From Acetobacteraceae bacterium (GTDB lineage: Bacteria; Pseudomonadota; Alphaproteobacteria; Acetobacterales; Acetobacteraceae), in the NCBI GenBank assembly GCA_027323595.1, contig DAHWBL010000139.1:1-19067 (forward strand): a DNA stretch of 19,067 bases. The letters run 5' to 3'. The translations under genes and the position numbers were made by a program. Positions 8,430-15,928 of the stretch are shown here, in pieces. The stretch's first letter is position 1. Each line of letters opens with the position of its first letter. The notes beneath the pieces were generated by a model. The model had not been told where the DNA came from. It ran no database searches and saw only the letters and a list, made by a program, of their open reading frames with translations.

Positions 8430-8467
8430 CGCCGGGCGGGCAAGCGGCAAAGCCTGTCCGCCCGGCG
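8430..8467. other. Strong GC hairpin between ubiD and guaB
   Basis: Perfect 10-bp inverted repeat: CGCCGGGCGG at 8430-8439 and CCGCCCGGCG at 8458-8467, with an 18-base loop that can pair further (GGC-AAA-GCC). It lies 18 bp past the ubiD stop and 56 bp before the guaB start. There is no T-tract after it on the minus strand, so it is not a classical intrinsic terminator. It could be a processing or attenuation structure, a transcript 3'-end stabiliser, or part of the guaB leader. A weak TTGCCC-N17-TATGGG promoter-like pair overlaps its downstream side. Confidence 0.55.
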
Positions 8468-8485
8468 AGGCTGGGTTGCGTGAGG

Positions 8486-10009
8486 TTACGCTTTCTTCGG
8501 CAGCCCGAACTCGTCCCAGCGCGCGCGCACCGCCGTCTCGTCGTCGGGTGCGGGCCACACCGTGGGGGGGAAGCGCGCGCCGTCCAGATCGGGGTCGGGG
8601 TCGTAATCGAGGTTCATGGTGGCGTCGATCAGCAGCCGGTGCCATTTGCCGGTGCCGAACTGCGCGGCGTTGCGGTCGCGCCGGCGGGTGGAGGGGTCGA
8701 GCCCGGCGCCGAAAGTGTTCTCCATGATGGCGATGTCGCCCTCGCCGGCATTGACGCGGTAGGCGATCGCCCAGTCCACCGCCGCGTAGTCATGGATGTC
8801 GATATCGTCATCGACCACGGTGACATGCTTGTAGCGCACATGCGCCGCCGAGCTGCCCCACAGCGCGTTGGCCACCTGCTTGGCCTGGTTGCGGTAGATC
8901 TGCTTGATGCCGACGGTGAGGTTGATGCCGGCATGCACCGGCGGGCCGAACACGTCCACCACGCCGGGCACCCCGGCGCGGTCGAGCACGTTCCAGGCGG
9001 TGGCCGAGCGCATGATGGACGAGCAGATCGCGTTTTCCGAGAAGCTGCCCGGCAGCGAGCCCTCGATCGAGCCGCGCAGGATCGGGTCGTCGCGGTGGGT
9101 GATGCAGGTGACCCGCGCGGTCGGCTTGGGCGAGCGGTCGCCGGCGACATAGCCGGTGAACTCGGCGAACGGGCCCTCCATCACGTAATCGGCGGGGTCG
9201 GTGCTGATCATGCCCTCGACCACGATCTCGGCGGTGGCCGGCACCTCCAGATCGACGGTCTCGCATTTCACCAGCTCGACCGGGCTGCCGCGCATCGCCC
9301 CCATCACGTCATATTCGCACACGCCCGCGGGCACCGGCTGGCCGGCGCAGAAACCAAGCGTGGGCTCCCAGCCGATGACGAAGGCGATCGGCATCTCCTT
9401 GATGCCGGCCTGCTGGTAGGCGGTGAAATGGTTGCCGATATGCTGGGCGCGCCAGATCAGCATGGGGATCTGGTCGCGCGAATGCACCATGCCGCGATAC
9501 AGCCCGACATTCATTACCCCGGTCACCGGGTGGCGGGTGACGCAGCCGGCATAGGTCATCAGGTAGCGCCCGCCATCGACGCGGTTCCACAGCGGCACCG
9601 GGAAATCGAACAGATTGATGTCCGCGCCCTTGAGGATGTTCTGCTTCACCGGGCCGGTGGCGACCAGTTTGGGCGGCAGCCGGTCCGACAGCACGGTGCG
9701 GCCGAGCTTCACCAGCTCGCGCGGATGGGTGTCGGGGTCGCAGCCCAGCATCATCGCGACGCGCCGGTAGCTGCCCAGCCCGCCACCGAAAATCCGCCGG
9801 CAGCGGGCGTTCGCGCCGTTATAGTCCTTGATGTTGTTGAACAGCATGGCCGGCCCGGTGCCAGGCCCCTGCGCCAGGCGCAGCGTGGTGCCCAGCTCGA
9901 CGTTCCAGTCCACCTCGGCATTGATCTCAGCGAGTTCGCCGGCGCCGCGCAGCGCGTCGATCCAGCCGCGCATGTCGCCGAACACCGTCGGTTTGCGTGC
10001 GATATCCAT
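8486..10009 (-). CDS. UbiD-family prenylated-FMN decarboxylase
   Basis: A 507-residue member of the UbiD family, which carries out reversible (de)carboxylation of aromatic or unsaturated acids using prenylated FMN. The catalytic Arg-Glu-Glu set of the family is visible: R172 in NVGLYRG, and E278 and E283 in MEGPFAEFTGY, spaced as in fungal Fdc1. Other family marks are RGSIEGSLPGS and VVDDDIDIHD. The ATG at 10009 has GGGGAGG about 6 bases upstream; the longer open frame has no support. No ubiX-type prenyltransferase gene is in the window, so the cofactor must be made elsewhere. It is divergent from the VOC gene and upstream of guaB. The sequence does not show whether it serves ubiquinone synthesis; a catabolic aromatic-acid decarboxylase is equally likely. 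Confidence 0.92.
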   Translation of the reverse strand: MDIARKPTVFGDMRGWIDALRGAGELAEINAEVDWNVELGTTLRLAQGPGTGPAMLFNNIKDYNGANARCRRIFGGGLGSYRRVAMMLGCDPDTHPRELVKLGRTVLSDRLPPKLVATGPVKQNILKGADINLFDFPVPLWNRVDGGRYLMTYAGCVTRHPVTGVMNVGLYRGMVHSRDQIPMLIWRAQHIGNHFTAYQQAGIKEMPIAFVIGWEPTLGFCAGQPVPAGVCEYDVMGAMRGSPVELVKCETVDLEVPATAEIVVEGMISTDPADYVMEGPFAEFTGYVAGDRSPKPTARVTCITHRDDPILRGSIEGSLPGSFSENAICSSIMRSATAWNVLDRAGVPGVVDVFGPPVHAGINLTVGIKQIYRNQAKQVANALWGSSAAHVRYKHVTVVDDDIDIHDYAAVDWAIAYRVNAGEGDIAIMENTFGAGLDPSTRRRDRNAAQFGTGKWHRLLIDATMNLDYDPDPDLDGARFPPTVWPAPDDETAVRARWDEFGLPKKA

Positions 10010-10139
10010 CCTGTCCTCCCCAACCCGTCGCCCACCATCGCCGCGACATCGCATGAATTGCTGAAAGATCGGTTGGTAGCAACCCACCGGCTCCATCCTG
10101 TATGGTGCGGCGGTACACAAAGCGGGGAAGGCAGCGGCG
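10010..10139. other. Divergent intergenic region, ubiD / VOC
   Basis: 130 bp between two divergent starts must hold both promoters. It contains the ribosome binding sites of both genes and a small inverted repeat GGTTG-GTAG-CAACC at 10071-10084 near its centre, which could be an operator half or a chance palindrome. I find no convincing -35/-10 pair on either strand. Confidence 0.3.
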
Positions 10140-10913
10140 ATGGACACCACGCCCAGCCAGTTCATCTGGTACGAGCTGATCACCACCGATCCCGAGGCGG
10201 CGGCGACATTCTACGGCGCGGTCGTGCGCTGGTCGTCGCGGGATTCCGGGCAGGCGGCTATGGACTATCGCATGTGGTTCGCCGGCGACACGCCGATCGG
10301 CGGGCTGATGGCATTGCCCGCCGAGGCGGCGGCGCGGGGCTTGCGGCCGTGCTGGCTCGGCTACCTGAATGTTGCCGACGTTGATGCCGCTGTTGCCGCC
10401 ATCATCGCCGATGGCGGGGCGGTGCATATGCCGCCCACCGACATCCCGCAGGTCGGGCGCTTCGCCGCGGTGGCCGATCCGCAGGGGGCGCCGTTCAACG
10501 TCATGGCCCCGCTCGGCGCCGGCCCGAGCCGCTCCTTCGCGCCCGGCGAGCCAGGCCATGGCGGCTGGAACGAGCTGCACACCACCGACTGGCAGGCGGC
10601 CCTGCGGTTTTATGGCGCCCATTTCGGCTGGACCGCCTCGACATCGTTCGACATGGGGCCGATGGGAACCTATCAGTTGTTCGCCGCCAGCGGCCCCGAC
10701 ATCGGCGCGATGTTCAACAGCGATGCCGCGCCGCGGCCGATGTGGCTTTATTACTTCAACGTGGACGACATCACCGCCGCGCAGGCACGCCTGCTCGCGG
10801 CCGGCGGCACGCTGCTGCGCGGCCCGTCGCCCGTGCCCGGTGATCTGTGGATCGTCCATGCGCGCGACCCGCAGGGCGCGATGTTCGCCCTCGTCGGCCC
10901 CAAACCCGCGTGA
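10140..10913 (+). CDS. Two-domain VOC (glyoxalase/bleomycin-resistance fold) protein
   Basis: 257 residues made of two vicinal-oxygen-chelate modules. The first begins FIWYELITTDPEAAATFYGAV and closes with VADPQGAPFNVM; the second begins WNELHTTDWQAALRFYGAHFGW and closes with ARDPQGAMFALVGP. Each half has the beta-alpha-beta-beta-beta pattern of the fold, and the tandem arrangement is common in proteins annotated only as VOC family or 'hydroxylase'. A GGGGAAGG stretch precedes the ATG at 10140. The next gene starts 7 bp after its stop, so the two probably form an operon. Members act on varied substrates such as glyoxals and catechols, or sequester drugs; no specific reaction can be assigned. 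Confidence 0.9.
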   Translation: MDTTPSQFIWYELITTDPEAAATFYGAVVRWSSRDSGQAAMDYRMWFAGDTPIGGLMALPAEAAARGLRPCWLGYLNVADVDAAVAAIIADGGAVHMPPTDIPQVGRFAAVADPQGAPFNVMAPLGAGPSRSFAPGEPGHGGWNELHTTDWQAALRFYGAHFGWTASTSFDMGPMGTYQLFAASGPDIGAMFNSDAAPRPMWLYYFNVDDITAAQARLLAAGGTLLRGPSPVPGDLWIVHARDPQGAMFALVGPKPA

Positions 10914-10920
10914 GGCTCCC

Positions 10921-11277
10921 GTGACCGCCACCATCACCCTGCATGGCATCAAGGCCTGCGACACGATGAAAAAGGCCCGCGCCTGGCTCGACGCGAACGG
11001 CGTGGCGTATGGGTTTCACGACTACAAGACGCGGGGGATCGACCGCGCGACCCTGGCCGGCTGGGTGGACCGGCTCGGCTGGGAGGGGCTGCTCAACCGT
11101 GCCGGCACCAGTTTTCGCAAGCTGCCCGACGCCAACCGGGCCGGGCTCGACGCCGACAAGGCGATCGCGCTCATGCTGGCCAACCCGTCGATGATCAAGC
11201 GCCCGGTGCTGGCGGCGGGCGGGCGGTTGCTGGTCGGCTTCCGGCCGGCGGAGTATGCCGCCGCGTTCGCCCGCTGA
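10921..11277 (+). CDS. YffB/Spx/ArsC-like thioredoxin-fold protein
   Basis: 118 residues starting at GTG 10921, with GAGG six bases before it; no in-frame ATG lies upstream of the conserved core. The opening ITLHGIKACDTMKKARAWL carries the single active-site-like cysteine of the family, followed by YGFHDYKTRGI, LLNRAGTSFRKL and, near the end, PSMIKRPVL (the cis-proline region). This is the YffB branch of the arsenate-reductase-like superfamily, usually small, cytosolic and of unproven function. Glutathione-dependent thiol reduction has been suggested for relatives. It is 7 bp downstream of the VOC gene and 63 bp ahead of ilvD. Confidence 0.92.
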   Translation: MTATITLHGIKACDTMKKARAWLDANGVAYGFHDYKTRGIDRATLAGWVDRLGWEGLLNRAGTSFRKLPDANRAGLDADKAIALMLANPSMIKRPVLAAGGRLLVGFRPAEYAAAFAR

Positions 11278-11340
11278 GCTTCGCATTCCGCCGGGTTCTT
11301 GCTAACAGGCGGCTCCGTTTCGTTGAAAAAGGCCATGCCC

Positions 11341-13176
11341 ATGCCCGCTTACCGCTCCCGCACCAGCACCCACGGCCGCAACATGGCCGGCGCGCGCGGC
11401 CTGTGGCGCGCCACCGGCATGAAGGACGGCGATTTCGGCAAGCCGATCATCGCCATCTCCAACAGCTTCACCCAGTTCGTGCCGGGGCATGTGCATCTGA
11501 AGGATCTGGGGCAACTGGTCGCGCGCGAGGTGGAGCGTGCCGGCGGCGTGGCCAAGGAATTCAACACCATCGCGGTCGATGACGGCATCGCCATGGGGCA
11601 TGACGGGATGCTCTACAGCCTGCCCTCGCGCGAGCTGATCGCCGACAGCGTCGAATACATGGTCAACGCCCATTGCGCCGACGCGCTGGTCTGCATCTCC
11701 AACTGCGACAAGATCACGCCGGGCATGCTGATGGCGGCGATGCGGCTCAACATCCCTACCATCTTCGTCTCCGGCGGGCCGATGGAGGCCGGCAAGGTGG
11801 TGCTCGGTGGCAAGACCCGCGCGGTGGACCTGATCGACGCCATGGTCGCCGCCGCCGACGAGGCGGTGAGCGACGCGGACGTGGCGGTGATGGAGCGCTC
11901 GGCCTGCCCCACCTGCGGCTCATGCTCGGGAATGTTCACCGCCAACTCGATGAATTGTCTCACCGAGGCGCTTGGCCTCGCGCTGCCGGGCAACGGCTCG
12001 GTGCTGGCCACCCACGCCGACCGGCGCGGGCTGTTCGAGGGGGCGGGGCGGCAGATCGTTGCTTTGGCCAAGCGGTATTACGAACAGGATGACGCCTCGG
12101 TGCTGCCGCGCGCCATCGCCAGCTTCCGCGCCTTCGAGAACGCCATGTCGCTGGACATCTCGATGGGCGGATCGACCAACACGGTGCTGCATCTGCTCGC
12201 CGCCGCCGCCGAGGGCGAGGTGGATTTCACCATGGCCGACATCGACCGTCTGTCCCGCCGGGTGCCCTGCCTGTGCAAGGTCGCGCCCTCGAAAGCCGAC
12301 GTGCATCTGGAGGATGTGCATCGCGCCGGCGGGGTGATGGCGATCCTGGGCGAGCTGGACCGCGCCGGGCTGCTGCACACCGATCTGCCGAGCGTGCATG
12401 CGCCGACCATGGGCGCGGCATTGGACCAATGGGACATCGCGCGCGCCCCGAGCGAGGCGGTGCGGACATTCTACCGCGCTGCGCCGGGCGGGGTGCCGAC
12501 GCAGACCGCGTTCAGCCAGGAGCGGCGCTATGACGCGCTCGACCTGGATCGCGCCGGCGGTGTCATCCGCGACCGCGCCCACGCTTTTTCCGCCGATGGC
12601 GGGCTCGCGGTGCTCTACGGCAATCTCGCGGTGGATGGCTGCATCGTCAAAACCGCCGGCGTGGACGACAGCATTTTGAAATTCTCCGGTCCGGCGCGGG
12701 TGTTCGACAGCCAGGACGATTCCGTCTCGGCGATCCTGGGCGGACGGGTGGCGGCCGGCGATGTGGTGGTGATCCGCTACGAGGGGCCGCGCGGGGGGCC
12801 GGGGATGCAGGAGATGCTGTATCCGACGAGCTATTTGAAATCCAAAGGGCTCGGCAAGGCCTGCGCGCTGATCACCGACGGGCGGTTTTCCGGCGGCACC
12901 TCGGGCCTGTCGATCGGGCATGTGTCGCCCGAGGCCGCCGAGGGCGGGCTGATCGGGCTGGTCGAAGAAGGCGACCGGATCGAGATCGACATCCCCAACC
13001 GCGCGATCCGCCTCGCGGTGGCCGACGACGTGCTTGATGCGCGCCGGGCAGCCGCGACGTTCACGGCAACGGAGCGCCCGCGCAAGGTGTGCGCCGCGTT
13101 GCAGGCGTATGCGGCGATGACGACGAGTGCGGCGCGCGGCGCGGTGCGCGATGTGGGGCAGCTCAGGCGGCGCTGA
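11341..13176 (+). CDS. ilvD: Dihydroxy-acid dehydratase
   Basis: Dehydrates 2,3-dihydroxy-isovalerate and -methylvalerate to the 2-oxo acids, the third step of valine and isoleucine synthesis, using an Fe-S cluster. The 611 residues align along their whole length with my memory of the E. coli enzyme: PAYRSRTSTHGRNMAGARGLW at the start, ISNCDKITPGM with cluster ligand C122, PTCGSCSGMFTANSMNC with C195, then GGSTNTVLHLL, and RFSGGTSGLSIGHVSPEA near the C-terminus. This suggests the E. coli-like, oxygen-sensitive branch. Start choice: AAAAAGG lies 8 bases before the ATG at 11341 but only 2 before the one at 11335, and an upstream in-frame TTG adds nothing conserved. Its stop lies 6 bp from the convergent Rieske gene. 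Confidence 0.97.
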   Translation: MPAYRSRTSTHGRNMAGARGLWRATGMKDGDFGKPIIAISNSFTQFVPGHVHLKDLGQLVAREVERAGGVAKEFNTIAVDDGIAMGHDGMLYSLPSRELIADSVEYMVNAHCADALVCISNCDKITPGMLMAAMRLNIPTIFVSGGPMEAGKVVLGGKTRAVDLIDAMVAAADEAVSDADVAVMERSACPTCGSCSGMFTANSMNCLTEALGLALPGNGSVLATHADRRGLFEGAGRQIVALAKRYYEQDDASVLPRAIASFRAFENAMSLDISMGGSTNTVLHLLAAAAEGEVDFTMADIDRLSRRVPCLCKVAPSKADVHLEDVHRAGGVMAILGELDRAGLLHTDLPSVHAPTMGAALDQWDIARAPSEAVRTFYRAAPGGVPTQTAFSQERRYDALDLDRAGGVIRDRAHAFSADGGLAVLYGNLAVDGCIVKTAGVDDSILKFSGPARVFDSQDDSVSAILGGRVAAGDVVVIRYEGPRGGPGMQEMLYPTSYLKSKGLGKACALITDGRFSGGTSGLSIGHVSPEAAEGGLIGLVEEGDRIEIDIPNRAIRLAVADDVLDARRAAATFTATERPRKVCAALQAYAAMTTSAARGAVRDVGQLRRR

Positions 13177-13187
13177 TCGCCATCAGC
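13172..13187. terminator. Small hairpin spanning two convergent stop codons
   Basis: GCTGAT (13172-13177), loop CGCC, ATCAGC (13182-13187) forms a perfect 6-bp stem. One arm contains the ilvD stop TGA and the other the Rieske-gene stop TGA. No T-tract follows on either strand, so intrinsic termination is doubtful. It is the only structure available to separate the two convergent transcripts. Confidence 0.3.
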
Positions 13188-14241
13188 CCGCGGCCAGGCG
13201 CGCGGCGATGATCCGTCGCGCGCGGGTGCCCGCGGCGTCGGGCGCGAGCAGCACCGGGTTCATCGCCATGATGTCGGCACCGCGCAGATTGTCCTGCTGC
13301 GCCTCGATCACCGGCTTGTCCTCGCCGACGAAGGCCTGAACGCCGAGCGCGCGGATGCGCGCGTCGAGCGCTGTGTCGTCGCGCCCCGTGTTGCGCATGA
13401 AGCTCCAGAAATAATGCGTCGTGGTGGCGGTCTCTGGCGTCAGCAGATGCGCGCTCGGCGCGTCGATGCCCGGCGCGTCGTCATCGGCGAGTGGCGCGAT
13501 GCCGACATCGAGCAGCAACAGGCTCGGCGGGTCCCAGCGCATATGCGCGCGCGAATTGCCCCGCCGCCCTTCCGGCCACCCCAGCAGCCGCATCAGCCCG
13601 TTGCCCACGCCCTCGTCGCGCCAGAAAAACGACCACACGGTGTCGCCCTCCTGCCTGGTCTCGTGGCGCAGCCGCACCGGATCGGCGACGCGCAGGCCCG
13701 GATGCAGATATTGCGCGTGCGACAGGTCCAGAAGATTGTCGGTGATCAGTTGATAGTTCGCGGCCACATGCATCACGCCGCACACCGACGCAAAGCGCGC
13801 GCGGTCGCCCAGGATGGCGAAATCGGGGATGCGCGCGGGGTCGGCGGCACCCTCGCCGAGCCAGATCCACAGCGCGCCGAACCGCTCCACCAGCGGATAG
13901 GCGGGCAGGTGCGCCGCGCGCGGAATGGCGCCGTCGCCATGCGGGTTGTGCACGCAGCGCCCATCGGGGCCGAAGCGCAGCCCGTGATAGCAGCACACCA
14001 CGTCATCGTCCTCGATATGGCCGAGCGAGAGCGGCACGAACCGGTGCGAGCATCGATCCGCCAGCGCAACAGCCACGCCGTCGCGGCGGCGATACAGCAG
14101 CACCGGACGGTTCAGCAAAATCCGCCGCAGCGGCGCGCGCGTGACCTCATCGGGCCAGGCGGCGACATACCAGGCATCGGTGATGAACGCCCCGGTGTCG
14201 ACCTGCGCGGTGTCGACCTGCGCGGCGGGCTGTGACGTCAT
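13183..14241 (-). CDS. Rieske non-heme iron oxygenase (VanA/dicamba-demethylase type)
   Basis: 352 residues, the length of single-subunit-type Rieske demethylases. The Rieske [2Fe-2S] ligands are C64-x-H66 (CSHRF) and C83-x2-H86 (CCYHGLRF). The mononuclear iron site is seen in DNLLDLSHAQYLH: D172, H175, H180. Relatives remove O-methyl groups from aromatic acids such as vanillate or dicamba, or hydroxylate other rings, and need a reductase that is not encoded here. A GGGGAGG 7 bases upstream supports the ATG at 14241. The N-terminus holds a perfect 15-bp tandem duplication (AQVDTAQVDT). It lies downstream of a TetR gene with a palindromic operator between them, so substrate-induced expression is likely. 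The exact substrate is unknown. Confidence 0.93.
   Translation of the reverse strand: MTSQPAAQVDTAQVDTGAFITDAWYVAAWPDEVTRAPLRRILLNRPVLLYRRRDGVAVALADRCSHRFVPLSLGHIEDDDVVCCYHGLRFGPDGRCVHNPHGDGAIPRAAHLPAYPLVERFGALWIWLGEGAADPARIPDFAILGDRARFASVCGVMHVAANYQLITDNLLDLSHAQYLHPGLRVADPVRLRHETRQEGDTVWSFFWRDEGVGNGLMRLLGWPEGRRGNSRAHMRWDPPSLLLLDVGIAPLADDDAPGIDAPSAHLLTPETATTTHYFWSFMRNTGRDDTALDARIRALGVQAFVGEDKPVIEAQQDNLRGADIMAMNPVLLAPDAAGTRARRIIAARLAAG
14194..14223. repeat. Perfect 15-bp tandem duplication in the Rieske-gene N-terminus
   Basis: The unit GGTGTCGACCTGCGC is present twice back to back (14194-14208 and 14209-14223), encoding AQVDT twice in the leader of the Rieske oxygenase. It keeps the frame and lies before the conserved fold. 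The lack of divergence between copies points to a recent slippage event. Confidence 0.85.
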
Positions 14242-14289
14242 GATCGCCTCCCCTGGGGCCTTGGTCTGCGCCGCGGCCGCTATTATTAT

Positions 14290-14301
14290 TGAGCGCGCTC
14301 A
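14290..14301. promoter_or_regulatory. Palindromic operator, probable TetR-family site
   Basis: TGAGCGCGCTCA is a perfect 12-bp palindrome in the 84-bp gap between the TetR gene and the Rieske gene. It touches the last base of the predicted -10 of the Rieske promoter, the usual position for a TetR-type repressor site. The flanks are AT-rich (ATT triplets on one side, T-run on the other). Palindrome and position are seen; binding by the adjacent regulator is inferred. Confidence 0.6.
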
Positions 14302-14329
14302 TTTTTATCGCGTCCGGCCGCGCCGTCAA
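14301..14329 (-). promoter_or_regulatory. Predicted promoter of the Rieske oxygenase gene
   Basis: On the minus strand TTGACG (14329 to 14324; five of six consensus bases) is followed after 17 bases by AAAAAT (14306 to 14301), a weaker -10. The -35 contains the stop codon of the TetR gene. A start near 14294 would lie inside the palindrome, so the bound repressor would block initiation. Confidence 0.5.
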
Positions 14330-14958
14330 GCGATTTCGCCGATCCCGTCGAACAGCAGCTCGACCAGCTCGCGCAGCCTGGCCAGCCCGGCATCGATGTC
14401 GGGCTGCGGTTCGGCGAAACAGTCGCGCACGACGGCGGAGAACAGCGCCACGATCGCCCGGCCCGCCGCGTATGCATCAACGCCCGCCCGCACCACTCCC
14501 TCGGCTTGCCAGTGCGTCAGCCGCCGGGCGACCTGTTCCAGCAGCAGCCCGCGCGCGGCCAGGAACCGGCGGGCCTGCGGGGCGGATTCGAAAAATATCT
14601 GCTCGCGCAGGATGAACCGCGCGAGGTCTGGAGCCTGGGCGAAAAAGGCGAAAAATCCGGCGAACAATGCTGCGATCTGCGCGGGTGCGGGCAGGGCCGG
14701 GTCGATCGCGCCGAAGCCCGCGGCGGCGAGCGCCTCCAGCTCGTCATTGACGATCAGAAACAGCAGGTCGCGCTTGTCATGCGCGTAGGTGAACAGGGTT
14801 CCCATGCCGATGCCCGCGCGCAGCGCGATTTCGCGCGTGGTGGCCTGGTCGTAGCCGCGCTCGACGAACAGCTCGCGCGCCGCCGCGCGCAGGCGCAGCG
14901 CCTTGTCCTGCTTGTTGCGCGCCCGCCGGCCGGGGGATGCGGAGATTTTCGGCGCCAA
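14326..14958 (-). CDS. TetR/AcrR-family transcriptional regulator
   Basis: A 210-residue one-component repressor. After a basic lead (GRRARNKQDK), the helix-turn-helix domain is clear: LRAAARELFVERGYDQATT, then REIALRAGIGMGTLFTYAHDKRDLL at about 38-62. The remaining alpha-helical part would bind a ligand and form the dimer, and shows aromatic-rich segments such as FFAFFAQAPDLARF. No ATG fits: the best start is TTG at 14958, with AGG 7 bases upstream and the expected spacing to the HTH. A longer open frame runs up to 15162 over the end of the dioxygenase gene and adds no conserved residues. It lies between the dioxygenase and Rieske genes on the same strand and probably controls the latter through the palindrome at 14290. 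Confidence 0.9.
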   Translation of the reverse strand: MAPKISASPGRRARNKQDKALRLRAAARELFVERGYDQATTREIALRAGIGMGTLFTYAHDKRDLLFLIVNDELEALAAAGFGAIDPALPAPAQIAALFAGFFAFFAQAPDLARFILREQIFFESAPQARRFLAARGLLLEQVARRLTHWQAEGVVRAGVDAYAAGRAIVALFSAVVRDCFAEPQPDIDAGLARLRELVELLFDGIGEIA

Positions 14959-15035
14959 CGGGCAACCTGCCTCGTGATTCTGATCCGCGCTTGTGCGGGC
15001 TTTGCCGGCAGCGCGCAAGACCGGTGGGCGCAAGA

Positions 15036-15914
15036 CTATGCCGAAACAGCCTCGCGCACGGTGGTCCGGCGCATGTCGCGCACCAGCCCCAGATCGTCGA
15101 ACGGGGTGGCGCGGTGCATGGTGCAGCGATTGTCCCAGATCACCAGATCGCCGAGCCGCCATTTGTGCGCGTAGACGAACTCCGGCCGTGTGGCGAAATC
15201 GATGAGTTCGTCGAGCAGGTCGCGACCTTCGTCGTCCGGCCAGCCGATGATGTGCGAGGCGTGCATGGCGATGTAGAGCGCCTTGCGGCCCGAGCCGGGA
15301 TGGGTGCGCACGAGGCGGTGGCGTGCCGGCGGGCGGGCGCGCAGCTCCTCCGCGCTGGGCTGGTAGCCGCCGCGCCGCGCGCGCGAGTGCCAGATCGAAT
15401 GTTCGGCGACCAGGCCATCGATGCGCGCGCGCATCGCCTCGGGCAGCGCGTCATAGGCCGCACGGGTGTCGGCGAATTCGGTGTCCGCGCCGACCGGCGA
15501 GACGATGCGCGCGGACAGCAGCGACCAGGTGGCCGAGAGCTGTCGGAACGAGCTGTCGGTGTGCCAGAGCTGGTTGCCCAGCGCATAGCTGCGCCGGTCA
15601 TCGTCGGGCGGCAGCACCCGGCCGGCCTGGTCGAGATTGGAGACGTCGAAAATTTCGTTGTGCCGCACACGCGGGTTGTCGATCCGCTCGGTCACCTGGG
15701 TGCGCACCGCCGGTCGCACCTCAAGCTCGCCGAAGCAGCGCGAAAAGGCGATCTGCTGTTCGTCGTCCAGCGTCTGGTCGCGCAGAACCGCCACCGCATG
15801 TGTGTCCATGATCGCCTGCACCTGTGCGCACAGCGCCGGATCGGGGCGGCTCGCATCGAGCCCGACGACCTCGACGGCGAAATGCGGATGCAGCTTGTTG
15901 ATCTGAACCGACAT
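15036..15914 (-). CDS. TauD/TfdA-family Fe(II)/2-oxoglutarate dioxygenase
   Basis: 292 residues, normal for the family. It couples oxidation of a substrate to decarboxylation of 2-oxoglutarate; relatives hydroxylate taurine (TauD) or the ether side chain of 2,4-D (TfdA). Iron ligands: H118 and D120 in QLWHTDSSF and H267 in CTMHRATPFDD; the 2-oxoglutarate-binding arginine is R282 or R283 (DMRRTTV). The N-terminus INKLHPHFAVEVVGLDAS is typical. AAGGAGC about 7 bases before the ATG at 15914 supports the start. The AAHS transporter gene ends only 14 bp upstream, so they are co-transcribed. The partner transporter suggests an aromatic or aryloxy acid substrate, not a sulfonate; this is inference. 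Confidence 0.93.
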   Translation of the reverse strand: MSVQINKLHPHFAVEVVGLDASRPDPALCAQVQAIMDTHAVAVLRDQTLDDEQQIAFSRCFGELEVRPAVRTQVTERIDNPRVRHNEIFDVSNLDQAGRVLPPDDDRRSYALGNQLWHTDSSFRQLSATWSLLSARIVSPVGADTEFADTRAAYDALPEAMRARIDGLVAEHSIWHSRARRGGYQPSAEELRARPPARHRLVRTHPGSGRKALYIAMHASHIIGWPDDEGRDLLDELIDFATRPEFVYAHKWRLGDLVIWDNRCTMHRATPFDDLGLVRDMRRTTVREAVSA

Positions 15915-15928
15915 CGAAAGCTCCTTGT

